A stretch of 53,676 nucleotides of DNA from positions 1 through 53,676 of the forward strand of contig JAEORN010000071.1 of the NCBI GenBank assembly GCA_016840825.1, read 5' to 3'. A program made the translations under genes and the position numbers. The notes below the pieces were generated by a model. It was not told where the DNA came from. It saw only the letters and a program-made list of their open reading frames with translations, and did no database searches. Position 1 is the first letter of the stretch. Every line of letters starts with the position of its first letter. Below are positions 16,822 to 26,100 of this stretch, in pieces. The stretch comes from Candidatus Thorarchaeota archaeon. Lineage in GTDB: Archaea; Asgardarchaeota; Thorarchaeia; Thorarchaeales; Thorarchaeaceae.

Positions 16822-16925
16822 ATTGGGCGGAGATGGGTCCCCCCGCCCTCACCAGCCTTTTTCCGCAGCATGCCAGTTAGGCTTTGAACGTTGGTTCAAT
16901 CCCGACCTGATTTTACCCAGCCGTT
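16822..16925 (+). ncRNA. candidate structured RNA with a tRNA T-arm-like hairpin
   Basis: A GC-rich island in AT-rich DNA. It has GGGCGG pairing with CCGCCC near its 5' end, then AGCCT pairing with AGGCT across about 20 bases. Next comes GTTGG-TTCAATC-CCGAC, which looks like a tRNA T-arm, although TTGAAC-GTTG-GTTCAA is an alternative hairpin over the same bases. No matching acceptor stem or anticodon arm could be built, so I do not call a tRNA. It may be a tRNA relic or an unrelated RNA. Confidence 0.3.
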
Positions 16926-17076
16926 CGATGTAATTACGTCGAAAGTACTTTAAAGGTGTAAGTTTTTCAATGTATATCTAGCTATCTAAAGCTACATTCG
17001 AAGGAATTTACTAGAAGTATTAACAAATAGATGTTTTTCAGCAGTTAGGAGCATTTTTTAGGATGGTTCTCGAAAT

Positions 17077-17091
17077 TGATAATGATTATCA
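17077..17091. promoter_or_regulatory. perfect 7-1-7 palindrome of Fur-box type upstream of paralogue B
   Basis: TGATAATGATTATCA is an exact match to the 7-1-7 consensus known for bacterial Fur (TGATAAT-N-ATTATCA). It sits 19-33 bases before the start codon of the three-gene regulator operon, a fitting position for a repressor site. The binding protein could be a Fur or DtxR family member elsewhere in the genome, or one of the adjacent regulators. Confidence 0.55.
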
Positions 17092-17109
17092 TCGGGGGAT
17101 GAATGTGGC

Positions 17110-18111
17110 ATGATGGATGATAGCCTAAAGGATGAGTTCGGTCTCATCGGGTTCTTCTTTCAAAATGGACTGGATTCAAGGTCCACTCTTCTAATCCAAT
17201 CAATCCTAAAGACCCAAGTTGACAAAGGAAGCTCACTCTCATTCTCTGAGATATACAATGCATTTACTAAAGAGAATCATGGTGAAAAGACAAGTAAGGC
17301 ATGGGTTCATAGATTGCTCAAATCGCTTATTGATATGAAGATCGTTGATGTCGAGAGCGGTAATGCAACTAGGAAGAAATACGTATGTGATATCAACACT
17401 CTGTCATCCGGTCTTGCACATATGAAAGAACAGGCACTGAATGAAGTGACAAACGAGATTACAGACCTCGAGGGAAAAAAACATCATCTACAGGATGTCG
17501 ATACGAGTAAGTTAGCAGAGAGGCTCCATGAGGTCCTTACAGGTGAGAAAAGATTACCTACATCCAGATTCTTGAAGGGGCTTGATGAATTTCAGAGGGT
17601 AACGAACGAAACGATATATAATCCAGCAGTTCCAGGAGATGTGATCAGGAACTCAGTTGGAAACGTGAAACCATTCATTGAGGGATATGATGACAGGACA
17701 CGTAGAATGTTCTTCATGGCAGCAAAGGGGGTAGAAGTAAGATACTTAGCTCCTCCAGAGGCATTAAGGGAAGAAGGTATCTTCGGCCCGAACATCAATA
17801 TAGATTTCATGGAACAAGCTCTCAAAGTATTGAAAGGAAAGGGAGATGAGGGAGAACCCGGGTTGCATGCACGCATAAATCCGGCAGCTGCAAAAAGCCA
17901 TCAATTCGCATGCTTGAACAATGAAGTTATGGCACTATGGATATCTGAAAATCCCCCAACAGCAGCATGGATTACTCGCGATTTCAATGCAGACTTGATT
18001 GATGATATTATCAATACATTTGAGGAGCAATGGGAAAAAGCACAACCAGTTAATGAAACCCTAAAAGAGATAGTAGAACGAAGTAAGAAACGACCTGAGA
18101 AGGGTGCATAA
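17110..18111 (+). CDS. TrmB-like winged-helix regulator, paralogue B
   Basis: The 333-residue protein is closest to paralogue A: the same winged helix (SKAWVHRLLKSLIDMKIV), coiled linker, SRFLKGLDEFQRVTNETIY block and terminal ITRDFNADLIDDI...FEEQW. The likeliest difference from A lies in the effector domain (about 200-290), which is more diverged. It is the first gene of an apparent operon with paralogues C and D, with a Fur-box-like palindrome just upstream. The ATG at 17113 is an equally possible start. Its role as a DNA-binding regulator is inferred from the fold pattern. Confidence 0.72.
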   Translation: MMDDSLKDEFGLIGFFFQNGLDSRSTLLIQSILKTQVDKGSSLSFSEIYNAFTKENHGEKTSKAWVHRLLKSLIDMKIVDVESGNATRKKYVCDINTLSSGLAHMKEQALNEVTNEITDLEGKKHHLQDVDTSKLAERLHEVLTGEKRLPTSRFLKGLDEFQRVTNETIYNPAVPGDVIRNSVGNVKPFIEGYDDRTRRMFFMAAKGVEVRYLAPPEALREEGIFGPNINIDFMEQALKVLKGKGDEGEPGLHARINPAAAKSHQFACLNNEVMALWISENPPTAAWITRDFNADLIDDIINTFEEQWEKAQPVNETLKEIVERSKKRPEKGA

Positions 18112-18113
18112 GC

Positions 18114-19043
18114 TTGAGCTCAAGACGTGATGCCATTCTTGCGAATTTGGGTTTTGATTTATCTGGTAGCCAAACAAGAGTGCTCAAAGCGATTCTGATG
18201 ACACAAGAAGAGATGGGGGCAGGTGTTAGATTTGAAACCCTTGAAGATAAGTTGCGTGAGTTGTTGGGAGGAAAGAAGATGTCACGTCCTCTCATATACA
18301 GATATCTAAAAGCCTTGGAAGAATCGTCTATCCTAAAAGTAAATCGTGATGTAAATCCGAATCTATACATGGTCAGCTTCGAGTCTATAATACAGGCAAT
18401 TGATAGAAGTCGGACAAACGGACTTGCTGAATTGGAGTCTTCTCTTAAACAGATAGAAACTGAGGAAATCTCTCTCAGGAATCTGGATCGTTCATGGCTA
18501 GCAAGAAGACTTCTTCTTCGTTTATCAGGCAAACCAGAAAGAGTTGGAACTAAAACCGCCAGAGGCCTAATGGAGGCACATTTCCTTATTGATAATGAAA
18601 TCTATTCCCGAGCAATGGAAGGAGATACAATCAGAGTGACACTGGATTGGTTCACCCTTTCAGAAAGAGCAGAGATTGAAAGACAAGCCGCTGGATTAAG
18701 ATTGGCAGTCAAGGGAGTCCTTATCAAATCGCTTCAGTACTTTCCTGAAAGAGTATCAAAAGATGTCGTTCGTTTACGATACAATCGGTTGAAAGATCTT
18801 CGAGATAAGGGAATAGAAGCTGATTATCGAATAGCAAATCGAAGTGCTAGGACATACCAAGGAGTAGCACTGAATAAAGACAGTATTGCTCTTGTTGTTG
18901 CTGAGGAACCTCTTACTCTTGTTTGGATACCAAGAGTTAGTAATGCAGCTCTGATAGATGAAGCTGTTTCCAGCTATGATCGAGATTTCGAAAATGGAAT
19001 CGATTTCTTGGAGTATTATAAGGAGGAATTCGATGAGCAGTAA
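18114..19043 (+). CDS. TrmB-like winged-helix regulator, paralogue C (diverged)
   Basis: The 309-residue protein has the same order of parts as A and B but lower similarity. The winged helix is at about 15-85 (MSRPLIYRYLKALEESSIL). A helical linker follows, then a GDTIRVTLD block and a C-terminal ending VWIPRVSNAALIDEAVSSYD. It starts with TTG two bases after the stop of paralogue B, preceded by AAGGGTG, so translation is probably coupled. The aromatic F-x-x-x-W end of A and B is reduced to YDRDF here. Confidence 0.68.
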   Translation: MSSRRDAILANLGFDLSGSQTRVLKAILMTQEEMGAGVRFETLEDKLRELLGGKKMSRPLIYRYLKALEESSILKVNRDVNPNLYMVSFESIIQAIDRSRTNGLAELESSLKQIETEEISLRNLDRSWLARRLLLRLSGKPERVGTKTARGLMEAHFLIDNEIYSRAMEGDTIRVTLDWFTLSERAEIERQAAGLRLAVKGVLIKSLQYFPERVSKDVVRLRYNRLKDLRDKGIEADYRIANRSARTYQGVALNKDSIALVVAEEPLTLVWIPRVSNAALIDEAVSSYDRDFENGIDFLEYYKEEFDEQ

Positions 19044-19995
19044 TGAGGAAGAGTATTTCGACATTTTGGGGATAAGCCTCATTTCTAGAAACTACGAGAT
19101 TCTAAAGACGATTCAGAGCTTTACAGAGGAACAAGGCATACCTCCGACCTTCAATGATATCGAGAATAGAGTAAATGCAACAAGAAACGAATCTTTCAGT
19201 AAGCAATGGATATACAAATGCCTGTCAGACCTTGAAGAAGAGGGAATGATATCAATTGATAGAATAAATAAGCCTACAACCTACGCAATTAGTCTACTTA
19301 GCTTAAGGGCAGGATTGGATCGCCTCGTTCTTCAGAAGCTAAAAGAACTAGAAGAATCGAAAAAGGAAATTATTGCGAGGAAAGAGGAGATTCTTAGCGA
19401 AAGTACATACAATTTGGCCTTCCATCTGGTGGATACGCTTTCAGGAAAACGTATTGAGAAACCGACAGGCGTAATTGAGGGAGTAGACAATATCCGACGT
19501 TTCATACTTCTAGAGATATGTGAACTATCAAAGCCAGGAGATATCGTCAGGGCAAACAAAAGACTCGAATTTATAGAATCAAAGCATGATGAAACTATAG
19601 TCTCTATTGAACGGTCGATTCTAGAAACAATCACAAAGGGTGTGAAGATCAAAGCCCTTCTAGCTCACCATTCACTTGAGGAAGCATACCAAATGGCAAA
19701 CCTACGGGACCTTTTTGAAAGGGAAGCAACACTCTTCCAGCAAGCAATTTCTAGCGAATTAATTGACATTCGGTCCCCAACAGAGGATCTCATGCCGTAT
19801 CGGATAATTGCTCTTAACAATGACAAGATGTTCATGTTTCTTTCAGATTCAGGAGATCCTGACACAGTGGCATTGATATTTAGAGAGGACAACCCAGCTC
19901 TTGTTGACGACGCAATTGAAAGATTCGATGCTATCTTCAATTCAGGAACGAAGATAAATGAAGATGTAATTTCTGACATCAATGAAACGCTATGA
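19033..19995 (+). CDS. TrmB-like winged-helix regulator, paralogue D (diverged)
   Basis: The start is the ATG at 19033, since a strong AAGGAGG lies seven bases before it; earlier in-frame ATGs would run far into paralogue C. The gene overlaps C by 11 bases. The 320-residue product again has a winged helix (FSKQWIYKCLSDLEEEGMI), a Glu/Lys-rich coiled coil (about 95-125), a GDIVRAN block matching GDIIRTS of A, and a C-terminal ALVDDAIERFDAIF helix. Downstream it converges with the DHH phosphoesterase gene. Confidence 0.7.
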   Translation: MSSNEEEYFDILGISLISRNYEILKTIQSFTEEQGIPPTFNDIENRVNATRNESFSKQWIYKCLSDLEEEGMISIDRINKPTTYAISLLSLRAGLDRLVLQKLKELEESKKEIIARKEEILSESTYNLAFHLVDTLSGKRIEKPTGVIEGVDNIRRFILLEICELSKPGDIVRANKRLEFIESKHDETIVSIERSILETITKGVKIKALLAHHSLEEAYQMANLRDLFEREATLFQQAISSELIDIRSPTEDLMPYRIIALNNDKMFMFLSDSGDPDTVALIFREDNPALVDDAIERFDAIFNSGTKINEDVISDINETL

Positions 19996-21048
19996 TATCA
20001 CCCATTCCTTGTTCTCTGATAGGGCATTGAAAATGTCGTTACACACAGCCTGTATATCTTCGTACATACCCCATTCACCTCCAGCAGCAAATGGATGACC
20101 ACCACCATTGAACATCTTGGCGGCCGCATTGCACAACACCGTTTCTGAACCTCTTCTGAACCCAAGCATCCCACCCGGACTTACAGTAATCAGCAAATCA
20201 GCTACAGCTAGTTCAACACCATCATCCTTCAGATTCTCAGCCTCTGCCATATAAGTACCCAAATCGGTTGTTGTAACACCAGAAGGAAGTTCAACAATTC
20301 TCACAAGCTTTCCATGAATTTCCATGTCATTGTGACCAGCTATTGCTTTCTTCATCTTCTTCTGTCGTTCCTTTCTATAATGAGCTACCTGCTTGGAGGT
20401 GAGTGCATCTTTGAAGTCCTGAGCACCTCTATTCCAAATTCCATCAATTCCTTCTTTTGCGAGACTCTTTAGGATCGGTAAAATCGCAAGAGTTAGGTCT
20501 TCTCTTTTATCAAGTGCACTGAATCTAATAACAGAAAGGGCGTCAGTTAATGCACTAGCAACCTGAATTTCACGTTCATTAAAATCCGTATCATGGGCAA
20601 TCCTAGCTAGTTCCTCTGATAACTTATCCCTTGGCATCAATACCTTATAGGATATCTCCGCAGCGCAATAATCATGGTTGATTTTCAAAACGGGTTTATT
20701 CTGTAGCGATGTGATAGCTTTGATAGAACGTTCAGACCACTGATGGTGATCCAGCCAAACTACCCGGCAGCCCTGTGAAACCGCCTTTACCAATGAACTG
20801 CTTATCACTTCTAATTCTGTTTCATCCATACCAAGGTCAGTCACTATTATGAGCGCATTGCGAAATAGAGCGACTTTAGAAAAGACTTGATTGAATCCGC
20901 CATAATCAGTTAGCATAACTTCATGCTTCAAATTCTTAGAATCAGCATACCTCCATACTATGGCAGCTGAAGCCAATCCATCTACATCTTTATCGTGTGA
21001 GATGGATAGCACTGATGAAATCTTGCTTGAGGGGTCTTCAGCACTCAT
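19990..21048 (-). CDS. DHH-family phosphoesterase
   Basis: The 352-residue protein belongs to the DHH superfamily (oligoribonuclease/NrnA-like or RecJ-like). Motif I is SHDKDVDGLASA (about 13-24), motif II includes VTDLG, and the DHH motif itself is LDHH. The C-terminal DHHA1 domain ends with GGGHPFAAGG. Members hydrolyse short oligonucleotides, cyclic dinucleotides or pyrophosphate-type substrates with manganese. Its start lies about 100 bases from the divergent iorA gene. The substrate is not decided by sequence. Confidence 0.88.
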   Translation of the reverse strand: MSAEDPSSKISSVLSISHDKDVDGLASAAIVWRYADSKNLKHEVMLTDYGGFNQVFSKVALFRNALIIVTDLGMDETELEVISSSLVKAVSQGCRVVWLDHHQWSERSIKAITSLQNKPVLKINHDYCAAEISYKVLMPRDKLSEELARIAHDTDFNEREIQVASALTDALSVIRFSALDKREDLTLAILPILKSLAKEGIDGIWNRGAQDFKDALTSKQVAHYRKERQKKMKKAIAGHNDMEIHGKLVRIVELPSGVTTTDLGTYMAEAENLKDDGVELAVADLLITVSPGGMLGFRRGSETVLCNAAAKMFNGGGHPFAAGGEWGMYEDIQAVCNDIFNALSENKEWVIS

Positions 21049-21163
21049 TCTCTATCCTCTTTTGGATATACAAAATTGCTTTTCATTCTTACCAAAGCTG
21101 AATTTTTCGTTTCTCGAAAGGGTTTTCAAGAGGCGATTATTCTGAGCAATCGGGTTGCAATTC

Positions 21164-23038
21164 ATGAGAGATGAGGATTCCAAAGTTTTGCTAAGTGGCA
21201 ATGAAGCATTCGCAAGAGGGGCGCTTGAAGCCGGAATTCGTTTTTGTGCCTCGTATCCTGGAACACCATCAACCGAGATTGCAACTGAGTTATTTAACTA
21301 TGCGAAAGAATATGACATATATGTCGAATGGAGTGTAAATGAGAAAGTTGCACTTGAAGCATCTGCTGGGGCAAGTTGGGCAGGGATACCAGCGTTGTGT
21401 TCTATGAAATCTTTAGGACTAAATGTTTCTGCGGATTTTCTTCTAAATCTCAACTTGTCAGGTAGTGGGCCCGGTGGATTGGTTATTGTGGTTTGTGATG
21501 ATCCCAGAGGACATAGCTCTAGTAATGAGCAAGACTCACGATTCTATGCAAAGGCATCATATCTCCCACTGTTCGAGCCGGCCACCAATCAAGAAGCAAA
21601 GGATATCATGATACTTGCCGTAGATCTATCTCAAACATATCAGATTCCTATTCTTGTTAGAAGTACAACTCGCCTTAGTCATTCCAAGGCATTGGTTGAA
21701 ACAAAGAAGGTTCGCCAAAAGAAGATACAAACAGCTAAATCTATGCCAGACCGACTTTACAATGTACCAAATCCACATCTAAGACATAGGGACTTGGATG
21801 ATAAGACCAGTAAAATTGGTGAATCACTTGATGAATCAGAAGTCAATACCATTCACAATCCTGATGCAGAAACATTGATCATCGGAACAGGAGTGGGATA
21901 TCGATATGGAGAAGAGGCCGCTGAAATTGTTGGCTCTGATGTGGTCGGTGCAGCAAAGCTAGTCGCTTCATATCCTCTTCCCTTGCACACCATTCTACGA
22001 TGGCTTAAAGGAAAGAAGCGTGTCTTATTCCTAGAAGAGGTGGATCCCTTTGTAGAGGAACAGATCCTCTCGCTCTATACAGAACTAAATCTGTATGAAA
22101 CTTATGGACCAATCGAGTTCTTTGGCAAACAAAATGGATACATCCCTTTCTATGGAGAACTGAACACGGATATTGCAGTGGATGCTCTTGAAAGGATTCT
22201 GAATATAGAACAACAAGTCAGTGATGAGCGAAGACAGGAGGATATCAAACTGGCAAGGGATCTGCTCATTCCAAGACCCCTTACCTTCTGTGCTGGTTGT
22301 ACTCATCGTAATGTCTACTGGGCAATAAGGAAACTTCGCAAGCAATTAAAGGAAAAGCTAGTAGTTGCAGGAGACATTGGCTGCTACTCACTAGGTGTGT
22401 TCTATGATGAAGCGATGAATACAATGCAAGCAATGGGATCTGGGATTGGAACAGCAACAGGTCTGGGGCAGCTTTATAGATTCGGATTCGACAAGAAAGT
22501 GATTGCTGTCGCTGGAGATTCGACATTCTTCCACGCCTGTATTCCGGGATTGATCAATGCAAGACATAAGAATGCAGAACTAACTTTCCTTATTCTCGAC
22601 AACAGAACGACAGCTATGACAGGATTTCAAGCACATCCTGGGAGTGGTATTGCGCAGCAAGACTTGACAAATGTCAGTATAGAGAAGATTGTCAGAGCTA
22701 TTGAGCCAGATTTATTCGAGGTGGTTGATGCTACAGATATCGATGATATCCTAGATCGGATACATCATGCTGTGAGTCATCAAGGCTTGAAGGTGCTCTT
22801 AGTAAGAAGCATATGTCGCCTAGAAGAGAAGAAAGACCCTAAGATGAAAGCGCGTGTATTTGTTGATACAGATGCGTGTCGAGGAGAGAATTGTAGGATT
22901 TGTGTGAGTGAGTTTGCATGTCCAGCATTGGAATGGAACAATGATTCTGGAGTAGCTGGTATTATCAAATATGCCTGCACCCGCTGTGGTTCGTGCATTA
23001 TGGTATGTCCTCATGATGCAATCAGAAGGGAGGAATGA
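21164..23038 (+). CDS. iorA: indolepyruvate:ferredoxin oxidoreductase, alpha subunit
   Basis: IorA with IorB oxidatively decarboxylates arylpyruvates from aromatic amino acids to aryl-acetyl-CoA, reducing ferredoxin. The 624-residue chain has the N-terminal pyrimidine-type domain (ASYPGTPSTEIA near 25), the TPP-binding domain (GDIGCYSLG and AGDSTFFH), and a C-terminal ferredoxin domain. There, a first cysteine group (CRGENCRIC...CP) and a second (CTRCGSCIMVCP) bind the clusters. I prefer the ATG at 21164 over a TTG at 21155. It overlaps iorB by a few bases. Confidence 0.93.
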   Translation: MRDEDSKVLLSGNEAFARGALEAGIRFCASYPGTPSTEIATELFNYAKEYDIYVEWSVNEKVALEASAGASWAGIPALCSMKSLGLNVSADFLLNLNLSGSGPGGLVIVVCDDPRGHSSSNEQDSRFYAKASYLPLFEPATNQEAKDIMILAVDLSQTYQIPILVRSTTRLSHSKALVETKKVRQKKIQTAKSMPDRLYNVPNPHLRHRDLDDKTSKIGESLDESEVNTIHNPDAETLIIGTGVGYRYGEEAAEIVGSDVVGAAKLVASYPLPLHTILRWLKGKKRVLFLEEVDPFVEEQILSLYTELNLYETYGPIEFFGKQNGYIPFYGELNTDIAVDALERILNIEQQVSDERRQEDIKLARDLLIPRPLTFCAGCTHRNVYWAIRKLRKQLKEKLVVAGDIGCYSLGVFYDEAMNTMQAMGSGIGTATGLGQLYRFGFDKKVIAVAGDSTFFHACIPGLINARHKNAELTFLILDNRTTAMTGFQAHPGSGIAQQDLTNVSIEKIVRAIEPDLFEVVDATDIDDILDRIHHAVSHQGLKVLLVRSICRLEEKKDPKMKARVFVDTDACRGENCRICVSEFACPALEWNNDSGVAGIIKYACTRCGSCIMVCPHDAIRREE

Positions 23039-23646
23039 AGATGGAGTCATCATTCAATATCCTCATTGCTGGTGTTGGAGGTCAAGGCAATTTAGTATGC
23101 GGGAGAGCATTGGCTCAAGCAGCTATCCTTCATGGAAAGAGACCAGTATTGGGAGACACATTTGGAGCCTCAAGGAGAGGAGGAAGTGTACTCTCTCATC
23201 TTAGGATCTCCGATGGTGATATGGGCCCACTAGTACCTCGAGGACATGCAGACGTAATTGTTGGAATGGAACCGGTGGAAGGACTCCGCGCAGCCACTCA
23301 ATTTGCTTCGCAGAAAACGATCGCAGTCATCAGTACCGCGCCTGTGCATAGTCCAGCTACACGCTCAGGAGAGTATGAGTATCCGCAAATCGAGCGTATT
23401 GAAGGAGCCCTAAAGAATCTATGTTCGGCAATCTATTCATTCGACCCAAAATCAGCACTGGATAGGATTGGTACCTATAGGGTTCTCAATGTCTTCATGC
23501 TAGGAGTCCTTGTAGGTCTTAATGTCACTCCTCTTTCTAGGGAAGAAATCGAATCGGGCATTCAGAAGGTCGTTGGATTCGATGACGTGAGCAATGACGC
23601 ATTCACTACAGGAATAGATGAGGGATACCAGGCTCTAAAGGAATAG
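23035..23646 (+). CDS. iorB: indolepyruvate:ferredoxin oxidoreductase, beta subunit
   Basis: A 203-residue gamma-type domain of the 2-oxoacid:ferredoxin oxidoreductase superfamily. It begins NILIAGVGGQGNLVCGRALA (residues 7-26), the CoA-domain glycine-rich loop, and contains the GASRRGGSVLSH motif. It overlaps the end of iorA and is translationally coupled. An ATG at 23041 after GGGAGG is an alternative start. It converges with the propeller-GTPase gene, with two bases between the stops. Confidence 0.92.
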   Translation: MKMESSFNILIAGVGGQGNLVCGRALAQAAILHGKRPVLGDTFGASRRGGSVLSHLRISDGDMGPLVPRGHADVIVGMEPVEGLRAATQFASQKTIAVISTAPVHSPATRSGEYEYPQIERIEGALKNLCSAIYSFDPKSALDRIGTYRVLNVFMLGVLVGLNVTPLSREEIESGIQKVVGFDDVSNDAFTTGIDEGYQALKE

Positions 23647-23647
23647 G

Positions 23648-25960
23648 TTACTTGTTACTCCTCTTTTTCGCCTCTGCAGCCTCTCGAGCTTCTCTCCACA
23701 TGAGCTCTGACAGAACTGTGAACATATCAGCGACACCTTCACCAGTCTTTGCTGAACTCTCCATGTAAAAGAAGCCTTGACTCTCAGCCCATTCCTTCGC
23801 TTCATCCGATGGTACTGCTCTATCAGGAAGGTCGATCTTGTTCCCGACACAGATCATTGGGACTCGCATTCCTATAGACTCATCCGCTTCCTCAACCCAT
23901 TTCACAAGTTCTTGGTAGGACCTACGTCTTGTGACGTCAAAGACTAGGATCACACCTGCTGCTCCGCTGTAGTACATCTTACGAACAGCCTTGAAACGCG
24001 CCTGACCAGCAACGTCCCACGCTTGCACCTTGATACCAATGGAAAAGGATTCCTCTGGAGGTGAGATGTGTGTGAGCTTCACAGCGAATTGAGAACCAAT
24101 GGTCGTCTTGTAGTCGGTCTCAAATGCTCCTGTTGTATAACGATTCACTAGCGCAGTCTTACCGACCGCACCCTCTCCGATAATCATGGTCTTGAAGAGA
24201 TAGCTGTACCCATCTAAATCCGCTCCAGGACGAATGGGCTTTATTGCTCGGGATCGTATCTCTGTTATCAATGCACTCTCGACCTCAAAGACTTCAGTGG
24301 AAACTGCAGTTGTATCGAGTGAAACAGCGTCTTCTACAACGGGTGATTCCATTGTAGGAGATACGAAATCATCTGTGGACTCACTAGACGATTCTCCAAA
24401 TAGCTGATCTAGAAGCTCTTCTGCAGCCTTGAGAGATTCGGTCGATCCACTTGAGGTCTTAATTTGGATCTTCTCAGCACCAGAAGAGGTCAGGACTGAT
24501 CCAAATCCAGTTCCTTCAACTTCAATGCTATCAATCGGAGTGTCATCCTCTATGACCGTTTCATCCACGTGGATAGTCACTGGCGCCGTCGCAGCAGGAG
24601 CAGCTTGTACCATGCCTTCATCTACGAGAATTGCAGTCTCTGGAGTCGTCACCTGTTTTACCTTGCCATCATCTCCTGTCCACATCAGTACGATGGGGCG
24701 AACAATGACGCTTCCTTGTTCTCGAGGTACTAACTTGATCTCCATTGTCCTTGTTTCTCGAGGGCCAATATCAAAATTGATTTGTTGAGGCTCGACATCC
24801 ATATTTGCCTTGGGGAACCAGTAAATCTTGCCGGTAATCCCCTGAACTGGTTCATCTGTTACGTTCATAATACTGAGCTTAGCAATCATTTCATCCTCTG
24901 TTGTGGGAGGAGGAATGACTTTGAATTTTGGAATAACGTGATAGAGACCTTGAATAATCTTAAGAGGTCCATCTGATACTCCAGCAAGGATTTCCTTCCG
25001 GTCATCACCACTGGTATCGCCAACAGCGATAGATAGAATCTTTGAACCGATATTTATCTCAGAGATCTTCTGCAACTCAGCCATGTAAAGGTTGTAAAAA
25101 GCTATCTTGTAGTCAGAAGTCGCAACGACGACCTCGTCCATGTGATCAGCATTCAGCTCAGCGATTCGTATTGATAATGCTTTGACATTGGGAAGCTCTG
25201 AAAATAGTTCCAGCTTGCTTTCTTCATTTCGGTATACCCTAATAGAGCCATCATGAGTCACGACACCTAGCTCCATCTTTCGGTCACCCAATAGATCTCC
25301 AGATGCTATAGAGATGACTGGACTTGGTAGCTCAAGAGCTTCAATCTGATCAAGTCTACTATCCGTGAGCTTGAAGACACGAAGCGTTCCGTCACGATTT
25401 CCGGTGACTATCTCATCGATCTCATCACCAATGACATCACACACTCCGATGGCAATAGGCATGTCTTCGAGTACTTTCTTGGCGATTTCTTTTATCGTAT
25501 TGTCAGGATCCATTCTTAGAACTCTGAGGGTCATGTCACTTGCTCCAGCGACAATCTCATTCTTATTGTCACCAGTGACATCTGTAACAACAACAGTGGT
25601 CACAAACCTATCAATTGGATATTCACTCAGAAGTTCTAGATTACCACTTGGTGCATATCGATAGACTTGAACAGTACCTGCAACTCCCGGGGATTCACCA
25701 GGACCAACACTTCGACCGACGACTATCTCCATCATCCCGTCATTATTCGCATCCGCGATCTTGATGGAAAGAATAGCCCCAGTAACATCATGTTGAGCTA
25801 GAAGTACTGTTTCCGAGTTATTTGAATCATACAGCCTTATTACTCCATCACGACCACCTGTCAGGAGTTCTGATGCACCAGATCCAGATACATCACCAAC
25901 AGCTATCGCGCTTGTGCTTAGTTCGTCTTCGATTTCAAAGAGTATACGTGGAGAAACCAC
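23648..25960 (-). CDS. seven-bladed beta-propeller / Ig-like domain / Rab-type GTPase fusion
   Basis: The 770-residue product has three parts. The first 330 residues hold seven FG-GAP-like repeats (for example DVSGSG...GGRDG, DANNDG, DVTGDN, DVIGDE, DLLGDR, ELNADH, DTSGDD), enough for one complete propeller. An Ig-like beta-sandwich (about 335-440) and a Ser/Thr/Glu-rich linker follow. The last 180 residues are a Ras/Rab-type GTPase: GEGAVGKT, the threonine of TIGSQF, WDVAGQ, NKID and SSAK are all intact. There is no prenylation cysteine. I prefer the GTG at 25960 because the 18 residues before it are atypical; an ATG at 26014 exists. The arrangement suggests a soluble GTP-controlled scaffold, but no function is proven. 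Confidence 0.88.
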   Translation of the reverse strand: MVSPRILFEIEDELSTSAIAVGDVSGSGASELLTGGRDGVIRLYDSNNSETVLLAQHDVTGAILSIKIADANNDGMMEIVVGRSVGPGESPGVAGTVQVYRYAPSGNLELLSEYPIDRFVTTVVVTDVTGDNKNEIVAGASDMTLRVLRMDPDNTIKEIAKKVLEDMPIAIGVCDVIGDEIDEIVTGNRDGTLRVFKLTDSRLDQIEALELPSPVISIASGDLLGDRKMELGVVTHDGSIRVYRNEESKLELFSELPNVKALSIRIAELNADHMDEVVVATSDYKIAFYNLYMAELQKISEINIGSKILSIAVGDTSGDDRKEILAGVSDGPLKIIQGLYHVIPKFKVIPPPTTEDEMIAKLSIMNVTDEPVQGITGKIYWFPKANMDVEPQQINFDIGPRETRTMEIKLVPREQGSVIVRPIVLMWTGDDGKVKQVTTPETAILVDEGMVQAAPAATAPVTIHVDETVIEDDTPIDSIEVEGTGFGSVLTSSGAEKIQIKTSSGSTESLKAAEELLDQLFGESSSESTDDFVSPTMESPVVEDAVSLDTTAVSTEVFEVESALITEIRSRAIKPIRPGADLDGYSYLFKTMIIGEGAVGKTALVNRYTTGAFETDYKTTIGSQFAVKLTHISPPEESFSIGIKVQAWDVAGQARFKAVRKMYYSGAAGVILVFDVTRRRSYQELVKWVEEADESIGMRVPMICVGNKIDLPDRAVPSDEAKEWAESQGFFYMESSAKTGEGVADMFTVLSELMWREAREAAEAKKRSNK

Positions 25961-26100
25961 TTCTATACAGCTCCATGTCAGTAGGATGAGTTCGGAAATA
26001 TGGAAACATATCATCTTTTAGGTCTAGTCTGTATCCGAACCTCATAACAGCTTCAATATCCACCCTTTTTTACTTTCCTCGCTTGTCACAGAAAGTACAT

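Noticed and set aside
16822..16925. A complete tRNA gene
   Set aside because: Only a T-arm-like hairpin can be drawn. No acceptor stem pairs with the 3' side and no 7-base anticodon loop was found, so it is listed only as a candidate RNA.
18958..19032. An earlier start for TrmB-like paralogue D
   Set aside because: It would extend 86 bases into paralogue C, and the strong AAGGAGG sits just before 19033.
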